From Sediminibacillus halophilus (GTDB lineage Bacteria > Bacillota > Bacilli > Bacillales > Amphibacillaceae): a DNA stretch of 64,000 nucleotides. Below the pieces are notes generated by a model. It made no database searches, was not told the DNA's origin, and saw only the letters and a list, made by a program, of their open reading frames with translations. Of the stretch, positions 37,427 through 45,987 are shown in pieces (positions within the stretch are counted from its first letter, which is position 1; every line of letters begins with the position of its first letter). The position numbers were made by a program, and so were the translations under genes. The DNA lies in contig NZ_FNHF01000001.1 of the NCBI RefSeq assembly GCF_900103695.1, forward strand, positions 1,150,961-1,214,960, given 5' to 3'.

Positions 37427-39763
37427 TTAGATGGAGGCATATTGAACGTACCCATCCCGCAACACGGTCCGCAAAAAGGGGCTCGGTTCCCCGACACTAT
37501 AAAACTGCAAATAATGCATAGCTCTGGTGCAAGCTGTGTAAAATATTCTCCGCAAACTCTCGTCTCCATACACATTTTCCGATGCATCGTAAATAATCAC
37601 AGCATCGAATTCCACACCTTTGGACAAATATGCCGGCAACACAACGACTCCTTGCTCGTAGGTCGCCGAGTTACTCTTTAACAGCTTGATATCTTTAATA
37701 CATGCCAAGGATTCATATGCCCTTTCACTTTCTTTGGCGGATTTGCATATGATGGCGATACTTTTATGTCCTAACCTTTGCAACGCTGCTATTTGGGAGA
37801 CAATACAACTGTGCAGTTCTACTCGATCAACTACTTGTTTCAAAACAGGTCGTTCCCCAGCACGTTCAAAAGGAATTATTTCTCCACCATTAGGAACAAG
37901 TCTTCTTGTACATTCAATAATCGGTTTGGTCGATCGGTAACTCCGCGCTAAATTGATCACTTCTGTTCTATCCCGACCGTACAGGCTAGTTAGCGTGTCG
38001 AAATTTACCCTTCCATTGGCATGGGCGAATATTGCCTGGTTAAAGTCGCCGAGCACTGTCATCCTTGCTGAGGGGAATAAACGCTTCAAAAACTCAAATT
38101 GAAAAGGGGTATAATCCTGAGCCTCATCAACAACGAGATGTTTGATCGAGCTGTTCGTCTGAAAGCCCTGAATCAACTCTTTCAGAAATAGAAATGGCGC
38201 AGCATCCTCATAAAATAGTTTATCTTCATCCAGCATTTCCTGCGTCGCCTTACAAATAGCCGACCACTTCGCTGTATTTTCGCCTTTTACGAATTGAGAG
38301 GAATCATCAAAAAACTGCCTGTAAATTCCTTTAAAATCGATGAAACGAAACGAGCGGATCTTTTTTCGTAACGGCATCCACTTTTGATGAACGATCAACC
38401 TTCCAAGTTCGTCTGGCTCGACCTCATAGTGGGCAATCTCTTCTCGTTTCAAACCTCGTTTTTCCGCCAAGAAGGTTCGTGCCTCATGGTACGCATCGTC
38501 ACTTAGTAGTTCGATTTCCTCTTGTACCCACGGCTTTTTCCTTTCTGCCTTTTGAATTTCTTTTATTTTTTTGATTAACCAATCCTTCAATTTTTCAAGT
38601 CTGTTAGGAAAGCGAAGAGATGCGTCTTGATTGTAAAACCTTTCTTCTATCTGTCTCGCAGTTATGATCGATTCCCCTCTGAAGGTAATATCCTTGAAAA
38701 TCATTCCGGTATATTCCAGAGACCGTCTGTACGATTGGACCGCATCGACAAAGCTGGAAGATCCTTTCAAGCGGATGCCCGCTAGCCTTGTCTGGTAGGA
38801 AGAGGTGTTCTCAGCAGTTAAAACATATTCCAATTGTTCGTAGGGATTTTCTACTTGAAACTGTTTACTCAATCGGTGATTCAGGTATTCCTGAAACGTA
38901 ACTTGTTGCATATTTTCTTCCCCCAGTTCCGGCAACACATTGGACACATAACTGCTAAACATGGAATTAGGCGAAAACAGAATGATTTGATCAGCATGCA
39001 AGCGGTCTCGATATTTGTAGAGCAAATAAGCAATCCGTTGCATGGCGGCCGAAGTCTTGCCACTTCCAGCTGCACCATGAACAACTAGCAGTCTTCCATG
39101 ATCATGACGGATAATACGGTTCTGCTCCTGTTGAATTGTCGCTACTATACTGTGCATTTGTTTGTCAGTACCTTTACCCAGTACTTCCTGTAAAATTTCA
39201 TCCCCTATGGTAAGACTCGTATCGAACAGAGATTCAAGCTCACGCCCGCGAATAAGGTATTGCCACTTTTTCTTCAATTCACCTTGGACTTCTCCACCTG
39301 GAGCAGCATACTTTGCCGGACCAGGCTGAAAATCGTAGTAAACACTTGCAATCGGCGACCTCCAGTCGTAAATCAGAAAGTTTTCGCCGCTATCGTCTCT
39401 AAGCGAGGAAATGCCAATGTAAATCTCCTCCACGTCAGAAGCCCCGTCTTCCCTAAAATCAATCCGGCCGAAGTAGGGAATGTCCTGCATACGGTGCAAT
39501 GTTGACAGCCGCTTGGATGCATGTCGGTGGATACTCTGAGTTACCGATAAGGCCTGCGCCTCTTGTCTCAAACCAATAATGGTTTCCAAGTAATCATCAA
39601 AGGTTTCGGTGTTCACCTTCACTTCATCCCAAAAATGCTTCCGGATATGAACAACCTCTTTTTTTCGCCTGGAAGTTTCTTCTTCAAGTCTGTCGACTTC
39701 TTCCGTAAGTGTCTTTTGAACCCGGGCTAACCGCATCTTCTCCTGCTGAAAATTCAATCCCAT
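37427..39763 (-). CDS. helD: HelD, UvrD-like RNA polymerase recycling ATPase
   Basis: 778 residues, AAGGAG before the ATG. The N-terminal 80 residues form a long antiparallel coiled coil (LARVQKTLTEEVDRLEEETS), which in HelD reaches into the RNA polymerase secondary channel. Walker A GAAGSGKTS is near residues 229-237. Walker B with VVDEAQDYTPFQ is near 546. Late helicase motifs include VINLARSYRST and GVEFDAVIIYDA. HelD dissociates stalled RNA polymerase from DNA. Length matches the class I HelD of Bacillus. Confidence 0.92.
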   Translation of the reverse strand: MGLNFQQEKMRLARVQKTLTEEVDRLEEETSRRKKEVVHIRKHFWDEVKVNTETFDDYLETIIGLRQEAQALSVTQSIHRHASKRLSTLHRMQDIPYFGRIDFREDGASDVEEIYIGISSLRDDSGENFLIYDWRSPIASVYYDFQPGPAKYAAPGGEVQGELKKKWQYLIRGRELESLFDTSLTIGDEILQEVLGKGTDKQMHSIVATIQQEQNRIIRHDHGRLLVVHGAAGSGKTSAAMQRIAYLLYKYRDRLHADQIILFSPNSMFSSYVSNVLPELGEENMQQVTFQEYLNHRLSKQFQVENPYEQLEYVLTAENTSSYQTRLAGIRLKGSSSFVDAVQSYRRSLEYTGMIFKDITFRGESIITARQIEERFYNQDASLRFPNRLEKLKDWLIKKIKEIQKAERKKPWVQEEIELLSDDAYHEARTFLAEKRGLKREEIAHYEVEPDELGRLIVHQKWMPLRKKIRSFRFIDFKGIYRQFFDDSSQFVKGENTAKWSAICKATQEMLDEDKLFYEDAAPFLFLKELIQGFQTNSSIKHLVVDEAQDYTPFQFEFLKRLFPSARMTVLGDFNQAIFAHANGRVNFDTLTSLYGRDRTEVINLARSYRSTKPIIECTRRLVPNGGEIIPFERAGERPVLKQVVDRVELHSCIVSQIAALQRLGHKSIAIICKSAKESERAYESLACIKDIKLLKSNSATYEQGVVVLPAYLSKGVEFDAVIIYDASENVYGDESLRRIFYTACTRAMHYLQFYSVGEPSPFLRTVLRDGYVQYASI

Positions 39764-39795
39764 AGCAACACTCCTTAAAAATTTTTATAAAAAGG

Positions 39796-39825
39796 TTGAC
39801 TAATGCATTGTGTAAGTCGTATAAT
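39796..39825 (+). promoter_or_regulatory. SigA-type promoter facing away from helD
   Basis: TTGACT at 39796-39801, 18 nt, TATAAT at 39820-39825 on the plus strand. No plus-strand protein gene follows before a strong terminator at 39943-39992, so it may drive a small RNA. Confidence 0.6.
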
Positions 39826-39831
39826 TAAAAT

Positions 39832-39992
39832 AGAGGTAGTGTGAAGTATTTCGTTTTACACTAATACATACCTATTTAATTTACCATGAAATCCAAGATG
39901 ATTCAATGGTTTTTTGTTATGCCCTTGAATTTATTGCTTTCAAAAAAAGAGTGGGATTTAGCGTGTAAGCTTAAATCCCACTCTTTTTTTTA
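39832..39992 (+). ncRNA. Candidate small RNA of about 160 nt
   Basis: Downstream of a good SigA promoter. A 5' hairpin (AGTGTGAA near 39838 pairing with TTTTACACT) is followed by about 70 unstructured nt and a strong terminator: AGTGGGATTTA / TAAATCCCACT at 39950-39982 followed by T8. There is no start codon with a ribosome binding site in between. The terminator also works on the minus strand for the small gene at 40056, so it alone does not prove the RNA; the promoter is the main support. Confidence 0.45.
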
Positions 39993-40055
39993 TGTATTTC
40001 TGTTATCGCTGTCTTTTTTGCTATTTAGATGGACAACCAGAATTATTTAAATCAA

Positions 40056-40241
40056 CTATTTTTTCATCAGTTCAATTATCCTAATTAGCAAAGCTGAAAT
40101 CAGGGCCAAAAGCAAAGTCATAAATATGAGTATGTGAAAAACCGCCCCTTCACTATTAACATCCAGCATTGTTGCCGATACTGTAAACATTATGTATATG
40201 ATTACAGTTATGGTAAAAAAATATCCTAAAACTTTAAGCAA
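40056..40241 (-). CDS. Small two-span membrane protein
   Basis: 61 residues from the TTG at 40241 with AAGGTG 5 nt upstream; an in-frame GTG at 40250 touches the box. Two hydrophobic helices (about residues 4-24 and 33-55) with a short DVNSEG turn and a KK end. No motif or family recognised. It uses the bidirectional terminator at 39943-39992. Confidence 0.55.
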   Translation of the reverse strand: MLKVLGYFFTITVIIYIMFTVSATMLDVNSEGAVFHILIFMTLLLALISALLIRIIELMKK

Positions 40242-40343
40242 ATATATCACCTTCCATACACTATGCTATATAAAAAATATCAGAGAAAGCCCTTTTACGC
40301 ACCTAACTTTGTAATTGACCGAGAACCGTTTTTTCACTTCAGG

Positions 40344-40375
40344 CAAAAAAAAGAACCCTTTTCTATCAAGGGTTC
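40344..40375 (-). terminator. Terminator of tRNA-Val
   Basis: Minus strand: GAACCCTT, short loop, AAGGGTTC, then T8, starting 7 nt after the tRNA 3' end. Confidence 0.92.
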
Positions 40376-40381
40376 CGGCTA

Positions 40382-40454
40382 TGATTCCGATTGGGCTCGA
40401 ACCAACGACCTCCACCCTGTCAAGGTGGCGCTCTCCCAGCTGAGCTACGGAATC
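40382..40454 (-). tRNA. tRNA-Val(GAC)
   Basis: 73 nt cloverleaf on the minus strand. The acceptor arm GATTCCG pairs with CGGAATC, followed by discriminator A. The D-arm has AGCTCAGCTGGGAGAGC, the anticodon stem CCACC/GGTGG encloses TTGACAG (anticodon GAC, Val codon GUC), and the T-arm has GGTTCGAGCC. CCA is not encoded. TATAAT lies just upstream (about 40459-40464). It is a lone tRNA gene with its own terminator. Confidence 0.95.
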
Positions 40455-40590
40455 ACATTATAATATTTTATCGACAACTATTACTTTAATAGGTAATTCC
40501 CCTTTTGTCAATACTATTCTTTTTTGCCTTGTCTCTTGTAAACGTATAGGCGATAAAGAAAGGTTCAGCCATGCTTAGTCTGAATTTTTC

Positions 40591-41358
40591 TTATACCTTA
40601 CTTCCTTCGCAGGCTGTGCTTAGTTGTACAATACGTTCAGCTATCACCGCTTCAAAGTCTCCATCTAACGGGATTTCTTCCGAAGCAAAAGAAGCAAGCT
40701 CGGCATGATGGCCGATCATTACTGCATGGTGTGCCTCTTGGAACATCCTTATATCATTAGCATCATTTCCGAACGCGATATAATCATCTATGCCAATCGT
40801 ACGTAACGCTGTACGTTTATCAATATTTTCAGGACTAATATCCAGCACATTTTCTGCGGAGTGACGATGAAGAACAACATCTATTTTTTCCAGTTCCCTG
40901 GCGAGCAAATCCATATCATCGGCAGATAGAATAAGTGCTTTTACAACAGCCGGATGCTGTTCAATCGATATGTTTTTTGCTAAATTACCTGGATCCACTT
41001 TGCTTAAGATTGGATGGTCTGCTGGCCCTGTATAAGAATAATCCCACTCTCCATCAAGTAAAAAAGCAGCGTTTTGGCTTTCGATCAAATGTTTGATGAC
41101 TTCTAGTTGGTAATTCGAAAATGCTGTTTGGTGCGTAAGACTTCCCCGTTCGGAAATCAAAGAGCCATTTCCACCTATCATGGTATACGTATGAAATCGA
41201 GAATCAAGCACTGGCAACATGTCCCGAATTGGACGTGCCGAAGCAAAAATAATCGAATGGCCATGTTCCTGGACCTGTTCCAATGCTCGCAAAATGGTTT
41301 CTGAAACAGGTTTTCCTTTAAAACAAATCGTACCGTCCAAATCAAACACAATGTTCAT
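40591..41358 (-). CDS. HAD-superfamily Cof-type sugar phosphatase
   Basis: 255 residues from the ATG at 41358, which begins MNIVFDLDGT (GGGAG about 11 nt upstream). Motif I DLDGT holds the nucleophilic Asp. FASARPIRDM is motif II, and YIAFGNDANDIRMFQEA is the Cof-type motif III/IV. Cytoplasmic Mg-dependent phosphatase of the Cof/YkrA type, probably acting on sugar phosphates or flavin-related compounds. Substrate unknown. Confidence 0.88.
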   Translation of the reverse strand: MNIVFDLDGTICFKGKPVSETILRALEQVQEHGHSIIFASARPIRDMLPVLDSRFHTYTMIGGNGSLISERGSLTHQTAFSNYQLEVIKHLIESQNAAFLLDGEWDYSYTGPADHPILSKVDPGNLAKNISIEQHPAVVKALILSADDMDLLARELEKIDVVLHRHSAENVLDISPENIDKRTALRTIGIDDYIAFGNDANDIRMFQEAHHAVMIGHHAELASFASEEIPLDGDFEAVIAERIVQLSTACEGSKV

Positions 41359-41491
41359 CTTTTCTAATCTCCCTGTCATCTTTTGCGCTTATTATAACAT
41401 GGCCTATCTACAAAAAAAGGTCTTTATCTTTTTAAAGCGCTTTCTTTTCTGGTAAGATGAGAGAAATGAATTACAGAAGGGACTGTTTCGT

Positions 41492-41812
41492 GTGTTCAGT
41501 CAACAAATCGCAATCAAGCTTGAAATTGCTGCGAAGCGGGCATTGAATATAAAAAAGAAAAACTCGATGGCTGGAATCATTTCGGTCGATTATATAGAAA
41601 ACAGCCAGGGTGCTTTCAACGTATTATGTGCAGCCCTGGCCCCATATTATTTAAATGCAACCGATGAAGAACGAGTACCGCTCGATGATATTATTGATCG
41701 CTATCGTTATTTACAGGACTGTAGCATCGAAGATTATTACAAAGGCACGGACCGGGCGGCGGAAGAGTTGAAAATTTTGCTTGATGATCTTGGGGTGCAA
41801 GGAATCGATTGA
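41492..41812 (+). CDS. Hypothetical soluble protein
   Basis: 106 residues, GTG start with AGAAGGGA about 10 nt upstream. Alpha-helical and acidic: a basic N-terminal helix (IAIKLEIAAKRALNIKKK) and an acidic C-terminal half (VPLDDIIDRYRYLQD, then RAAEELKILLDDLG). No family recognised. It ends 8 nt before the stop codon of the convergent VanW gene, with no clear terminator between. Confidence 0.6.
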   Translation: MFSQQIAIKLEIAAKRALNIKKKNSMAGIISVDYIENSQGAFNVLCAALAPYYLNATDEERVPLDDIIDRYRYLQDCSIEDYYKGTDRAAEELKILLDDLGVQGID

Positions 41813-41819
41813 GTGACTT

Positions 41820-42776
41820 CTACTCCGCCGGCACCTCTTTTGGTGGTTCCGCATCCGCCTCCGGTACTTCGCGCTTCTCATTTTCAATTGTTTCGGATGA
41901 AAAGATGTTGATCAATACTCGGCCATTTACTGCTTTTGCCCTAATTAATATAGGCTGGTTATAATCATTTTCGAAGCTGAAATCCGGCCCATACCAACTG
42001 ACTGTAGCGTCTCTCCCGGGTGGCACATATGGAACGCGCCGGCTGTGGGAATACCTTTCAATTATTTTCACCCCTGCCTGGTCGACTGCATTATACAGAG
42101 TGGAGGATATTTGACAGATTCCCCCGCCAATATCTTCCGCTAGTTCTCCTTTTACAATTACCGGGGCCGGCAGGTAACCCTTTTCCTTCGTACGTTTTCC
42201 TACAACCCCATTAAAAGAGAAGGTTTCATTTGGAAACACGACATGGCTATCAATTGCCTCGGCAGCGAGGGCTACGTTCTTCGATCGTTCTTTATTGTTT
42301 TCATTATAATAAGTGACATACTGGCCGATTTTTCGTTCACGGATAGAAGCAAGCAGTTCTTCATCGACACGTGGGTGGACAACTCGAAGCGGTGTCTCCA
42401 CCTTGGAAACTTCACGCCCATAAAAAAATGCTGCAAATTGGTGATTAAACTGCTCCAGGTCAAGCTCGCGGCCAGGTTTTGCCGGGGTAATCCGGCCGTT
42501 CACGTCAATTCTGGCATTGACTGGTTCACGATATACCTGTGAAGCGACTTCCTCCTGGAATTGCTTATACTTTTCCATATCCAGCCACAATCCCTCTATA
42601 TAAGGAAGACTCACATCTTCAGCGGTAATTTGATGGATTGCTTTATCTTTATGGGTGACCGTAAATGTCTGCGCTTGTTGTTCTTCTGGTTTAATTGGCT
42701 GCCTTGGTGGATCGGGCGGATGCTGCTGGGTAGGAATAATCGACGCCAATAAAATGGATAAAAGAAACATTTTCAT
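41820..42776 (-). CDS. VanW-family protein (YoaR-like), exported
   Basis: 318 residues from the ATG at 42776, 7 nt after GGAGG. A short N-terminal hydrophobic segment (MFLLSILLASIIP) acts as signal or anchor. Residues about 35-135 resemble the peptidoglycan-binding YkuD-linked/PG_binding_4 segment. The VanW domain covers about 140-290 (NETFSFNGVVGKRTKEKGY; IGGGICQISSTLYNAV; SHSRRVPYVPPGRDATV). Extracytoplasmic; function unknown although the family is linked to cell wall and spore biology. Pro/Glu-rich tail. Confidence 0.87.
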   Translation of the reverse strand: MKMFLLSILLASIIPTQQHPPDPPRQPIKPEEQQAQTFTVTHKDKAIHQITAEDVSLPYIEGLWLDMEKYKQFQEEVASQVYREPVNARIDVNGRITPAKPGRELDLEQFNHQFAAFFYGREVSKVETPLRVVHPRVDEELLASIRERKIGQYVTYYNENNKERSKNVALAAEAIDSHVVFPNETFSFNGVVGKRTKEKGYLPAPVIVKGELAEDIGGGICQISSTLYNAVDQAGVKIIERYSHSRRVPYVPPGRDATVSWYGPDFSFENDYNQPILIRAKAVNGRVLINIFSSETIENEKREVPEADAEPPKEVPAE

Positions 42777-42881
42777 AACGATACCTCCACTATTAGTATG
42801 GATGAAAACAGACAAATCATGTGAAAGGATAAAAAAGCAAGGGAACCTTTGATTCGCACCCCTTGCCTTTTCGAGAATTTT

Positions 42882-42924
42882 GGGGTCAGTCCCTCTGTGA
42901 ATAGTTCACAGAGGGACTGACCCC
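42882..42924. repeat. Palindromic intergenic repeat, copy 1
   Basis: Perfect 20 bp inverted repeat with a 3 nt centre; each arm has GGGTCAGTCCCTCTGTGA. It lies between the VanW and alcohol dehydrogenase start regions. Copies at 44113-44160 and 44836-44908 share the AGTCCCTC and TTCAC(A/G)GAGGGACTG core. Confidence 0.85.
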
Positions 42925-43013
42925 CGTTATGAACTCGCTGCGCTCCTTCTACTGGTTATCTTAATTTTTTTGGGGAAGTCTAGGGGATAATGACGTTTTA
43001 AAGGAGAATGAAA

Positions 43014-44108
43014 ATGAAAGTGAAAGCTGCTGTAACTCATGGTAAAGGGGAAGATTTTCAAATAGAAGAAGTGGAACTGGCGGACCCCACCGCCAATGAA
43101 GTTTTGGTGAAGGTAGTTGCTTCTGGTGTCTGTCATACGGATGCTGTAGCTAGGGACCAGGAAGTGCCTGTCCCACTCCCTGCTGTTCTCGGTCACGAAG
43201 GCTCCGGCATTATAGAAAAAGTCGGTTCTAATGTCCATACAGTCGAAAAAGGAGATCATGTTGTTCTATCCTTTTCATCTTGTGGTCACTGTGAAAACTG
43301 TTTGTCCGGGCACCCGGCTTATTGCCTTTACTTCAATGATTTGAATTTCGGGGGAAAAATGAATGACAATACTAATCGAATTAAACAAGATGGAGAATCC
43401 GTTTCCAGCTTCTTTGGCCAATCCTCGTTTGGAACATTTGCCATTGCAAATGAGCGTAATGTGGTAAAGGTAGATAAAGATGTCGATCTTGCATTACTCG
43501 GGCCGCTCGGCTGTGGCATTCAGACCGGGAGTGGTACGGTATTGAACAAATTACAGCCGAATTTTGGTGAAACCATAGCAGTTTTTGGATGCGGAGCAGT
43601 CGGACTTAGCGCTGTGATGGCAGCGAAAATTGTCGGCTGTTCACAAATCATCGCTATCGATGTTCATGAAAGCCGCTTGGAATTGGCAAAAGAATTAGGG
43701 GCCACTCATGTCCTTAATGGAAAAGAAGTCGATACAGTTGAAGAAATTCGAAAGCTGACCGGTGGTGGTACGAACTATGCTGTTGAAACAACCAGCGTAC
43801 CTGCTTTGGCACGTCAGTCTGTACAAGCATTGAAACCGTTGGGAATTTCTGCCGTCGTAGGTGTTACCCAGGAAACGGAGTTCAACGTTTTCGAGGACAT
43901 CATGGCCTTGGGTAAAGGGCTTGTAGGAGCCATTGAAGGAAATGCCATCCCCCAACTATTCATACCTAAACTGATTGCGTACTACAAAAACGGGCAGTTC
44001 CCATTCGATAAACTCATCAATTTCTATGAACTGGAAGACATCAACCAGGCTTTTGCTGATTCGAAGCAAGGTACCACCGTAAAACCGATAGTCAAAATGG
44101 AGCATTAA
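43014..44108 (+). CDS. Zinc-dependent alcohol dehydrogenase (class III/aryl-alcohol type)
   Basis: 364 residues from the ATG at 43014, 7 nt after AAGGAG. Catalytic zinc ligands: Cys in SGVCHTD and His-Glu in GHEGSG. The structural zinc Cys cluster is SSCGHCENCLSGHPAYC. The Rossmann motif is VFGCGAVGLSAVMAA, with Asp in IAIDVHESR favouring NAD. The long insert after the structural zinc loop and the PLGCGIQTG motif match aryl- or benzyl-alcohol dehydrogenases. Monocistronic and bracketed by palindromic repeats. Confidence 0.92.
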   Translation: MKVKAAVTHGKGEDFQIEEVELADPTANEVLVKVVASGVCHTDAVARDQEVPVPLPAVLGHEGSGIIEKVGSNVHTVEKGDHVVLSFSSCGHCENCLSGHPAYCLYFNDLNFGGKMNDNTNRIKQDGESVSSFFGQSSFGTFAIANERNVVKVDKDVDLALLGPLGCGIQTGSGTVLNKLQPNFGETIAVFGCGAVGLSAVMAAKIVGCSQIIAIDVHESRLELAKELGATHVLNGKEVDTVEEIRKLTGGGTNYAVETTSVPALARQSVQALKPLGISAVVGVTQETEFNVFEDIMALGKGLVGAIEGNAIPQLFIPKLIAYYKNGQFPFDKLINFYELEDINQAFADSKQGTTVKPIVKMEH

Positions 44109-44112
44109 AGGA

Positions 44113-44160
44113 ATGGGGACAGTCCCTCTATGAGCAGATTCACAGAGGGACTGTCCCCAT
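44113..44160. repeat. Palindromic intergenic repeat, copy 2
   Basis: ATGGGGACAGTCCCTCTATGA on the left pairs with TTCACAGAGGGACTGTCCCCAT on the right around a 5 nt loop with one mismatch (two pieces, 44113-44133 and 44139-44160). It begins 4 nt after the dehydrogenase stop codon and could also act as its terminator. Confidence 0.85.
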
Positions 44161-44190
44161 TTGAGTCACCATTTTCTTCAAATAAGTCCT

Positions 44191-44760
44191 TTATTGATGA
44201 CTTCTTGGTTCGTTAACCACTACTTCGTCTGGATAGATGGTATGGTTTTCTGTTTTATTGGCCAAGAAGGTTTTATAAACTTCACGATCATTTTCCCCTG
44301 TCTCGACTAAAACAACGATATTTCCGTTTTTTAGATGACGCTCATATTCCTTGGCATGTTCTTCCGGTATCCCTGCACCGACAAGCGCACCGACAATACC
44401 GCCACCACCGGCTCCAATGCCTGCTCCTGTTAATGCTGCGGCGATCGGCCCTGCGGCCGCTATTGCTCCAACACCAGGTATCGCCAGAAGACCTACTTCA
44501 GCAATCAGACCGGTGATGCCTCCTAGTACGCCCCCGGTTCCGACCCCGATACCGAGGCCTTTTCCAGCATTTTTCCCGCGTCCACTCTTATCTTTGCTTA
44601 TACTAGTATCCGTTTCATCCCCAATCACTGCGGCATCATCGCTATCCTTGGCAAATACCGATATATCTTCCTTCTTGTAGCCTTTTTCCTGCAATTCTTT
44701 AATCGCTTTGATTGCATCTTCCTGCGTTTTGAATACACCGCCAATCACTTTACTTTCCAT
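44191..44760 (-). CDS. General stress protein 17M-like (YflT / DUF1269-type)
   Basis: 189 residues. The N-terminal YflT domain is at residues 1-45 (GGVFKTQEDAIKAIKELQEKGY, in two parts; KEDISVFAK). A long Gly/Ala-rich hydrophobic centre follows (GVGTGGVLGGITGL; GAGIGAGGGGIVGAL), then a C-terminal alpha/beta part (EEHAKEYERHLKNGNIVVLV). This is the layout of SigB-dependent YflT/GsiB-type stress proteins. A SigB-type promoter is visible upstream. It probably associates with the membrane; molecular role unknown. Confidence 0.85.
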   Translation of the reverse strand: MESKVIGGVFKTQEDAIKAIKELQEKGYKKEDISVFAKDSDDAAVIGDETDTSISKDKSGRGKNAGKGLGIGVGTGGVLGGITGLIAEVGLLAIPGVGAIAAAGPIAAALTGAGIGAGGGGIVGALVGAGIPEEHAKEYERHLKNGNIVVLVETGENDREVYKTFLANKTENHTIYPDEVVVNEPRSHQ

Positions 44761-44794
44761 CTAAGTCAGCCTCCTTTGAAGGTTTTATACATCT

Positions 44795-44819
44795 ATACCC
44801 GGCGCGAGCGCAGATAAAT
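44795..44819 (-). promoter_or_regulatory. SigB-type promoter
   Basis: Minus strand: ATTTAT at 44819-44814, 13 nt, GGGTAT at 44800-44795; the -10 is a perfect SigB match and the -35 is 4/6. It is 35 nt before the stress protein start codon. Confidence 0.65.
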
Positions 44820-44835
44820 CTTGTCCGTCATATAT

Positions 44836-44908
44836 CGGGGACTGACCCCAAATCTTTCCGTAACGGCAAATTAAATGTGAATTAATTCACGGAGGGACTG
44901 TCCCTCCT
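44836..44908. repeat. Palindromic intergenic repeat, copy 3 (degenerate)
   Basis: Contains GGGGACTGACCCC, a GTGAATTAATTCAC palindrome and GGAGGGACTGTCCCTCC, all pieces of copies 1 and 2 but rearranged or decayed. It lies between the stress gene and yjcH. Confidence 0.65.
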
Positions 44909-45031
44909 ACCCTGCGTATGTTCTTTTTTTGTTGTTTTATGTTAAACTGGGCTTAGATTTGTTTAGTTGGGGGCGGCAGGGGGAATCTTATAGGATACTT
45001 CCTGGCTGCATGTTTTAAGGAGTGAGTTACA

Positions 45032-45757
45032 ATGGGTAGAAAAGGAACGATGCTTGATCGACAAATCGACAGCAAGTACTTAGAAGAAACCATGACGATC
45101 AAATGGTATCTGCCAGAGTCTTTCTCTCCTTTGTACAAGTACCATGTCTGTATCATGCAGGATGGAGATGATTACTTTCAGCTCGGCAGGATAGCGACAT
45201 TGAGCGATCGGCTGCATAGCGACGGGGAGATTGAAAATACTGTTTTTGTAGGGATTCATTATAATGATAAATACGACCGTCAGGATAAATATCATCCTAA
45301 TGGCAGTAAGCAGGCTGCTTATATGCAGTTTCTTCTCCACGAAGTGGTTCCTTTGTTAGATGAAGAACTGCCAACTTATCACATGGGTGGCAGCCGTGCA
45401 TTGATAGGCGATTCACTGGCAGGAACATTGGCTTTAATGACTGCTCTAAAATATCCGAACACATTCGGAAAAGTAATCATGCAGTCACCGTATGTAGATG
45501 AAAAAGTACTGAATGCTGTACAATCTGCCAAGTCGGTCGACACCCTTGATATTTATCACACTATAGGCAATGAGGAAACAGATGTCCCGACAACAGCAGG
45601 GGATCGCAAAGATTTTCTGGAACCGAATCGAAAGCTTCACGAGCTTATCGAACAACAGGACACCAACTATGTGTTCCATGAACTTGACGGAAATCATACC
45701 TGGAAGTTCTGGCAAAAGGATTTAAAGCGGGCGCTTGTCACCATGTTTAATGGATGA
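45032..45757 (+). CDS. yjcH: YjcH-like alpha/beta esterase
   Basis: 241 residues, ATG after AAGGAGTGAGTTACA. Esterase D/enterochelin esterase-like fold: HVCIMQDGDDYFQ at the N-terminal part, nucleophile elbow IGDSLAGTLAL (Ser near residue 130), a late acid around GNEETDVP, and the catalytic His in LDGNHTWKFW (about 226). It lies next to yjcG and yjcF as in B. subtilis, which supports the name. The natural ester is unknown; family members cleave siderophores or S-formylglutathione-like esters. Confidence 0.85.
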   Translation: MGRKGTMLDRQIDSKYLEETMTIKWYLPESFSPLYKYHVCIMQDGDDYFQLGRIATLSDRLHSDGEIENTVFVGIHYNDKYDRQDKYHPNGSKQAAYMQFLLHEVVPLLDEELPTYHMGGSRALIGDSLAGTLALMTALKYPNTFGKVIMQSPYVDEKVLNAVQSAKSVDTLDIYHTIGNEETDVPTTAGDRKDFLEPNRKLHELIEQQDTNYVFHELDGNHTWKFWQKDLKRALVTMFNG

Positions 45758-45871
45758 ACTGAGTATTAGTTAACAACCTTACTTACGATTTTCCAGTGAA
45801 ATCCTTCGTCAGACCTTTAAGCAAAGTTTTTTAAAATTTGTGCGTTTTCTCTAATTTAGTCTACGCCCGTT

Positions 45872-45900
45872 TTACCAATTTTTGATATAATGGTTGGTAA
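45872..45900 (+). promoter_or_regulatory. Promoter with inverted repeat before yjcG
   Basis: TTACCAA (45872-45878) and TTGGTAA (45894-45900) flank a TATAAT-type -10 (GATATAATGG). An inverted repeat across a -10 box suggests an operator. It is about 90 nt upstream of yjcG. Confidence 0.45.
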
Positions 45901-45987
45901 CCGAATTGGAATTAGCTACATGATCAATCAAAATACCAAGCTATTCAATATTGCCTAACGTAAACCAATCATACAGGAGGAATATTT

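Noticed and set aside
40382-40454. Integration site at the tRNA-Val gene
   Set aside because: No integrase gene and no repeated tRNA 3' end were found nearby.
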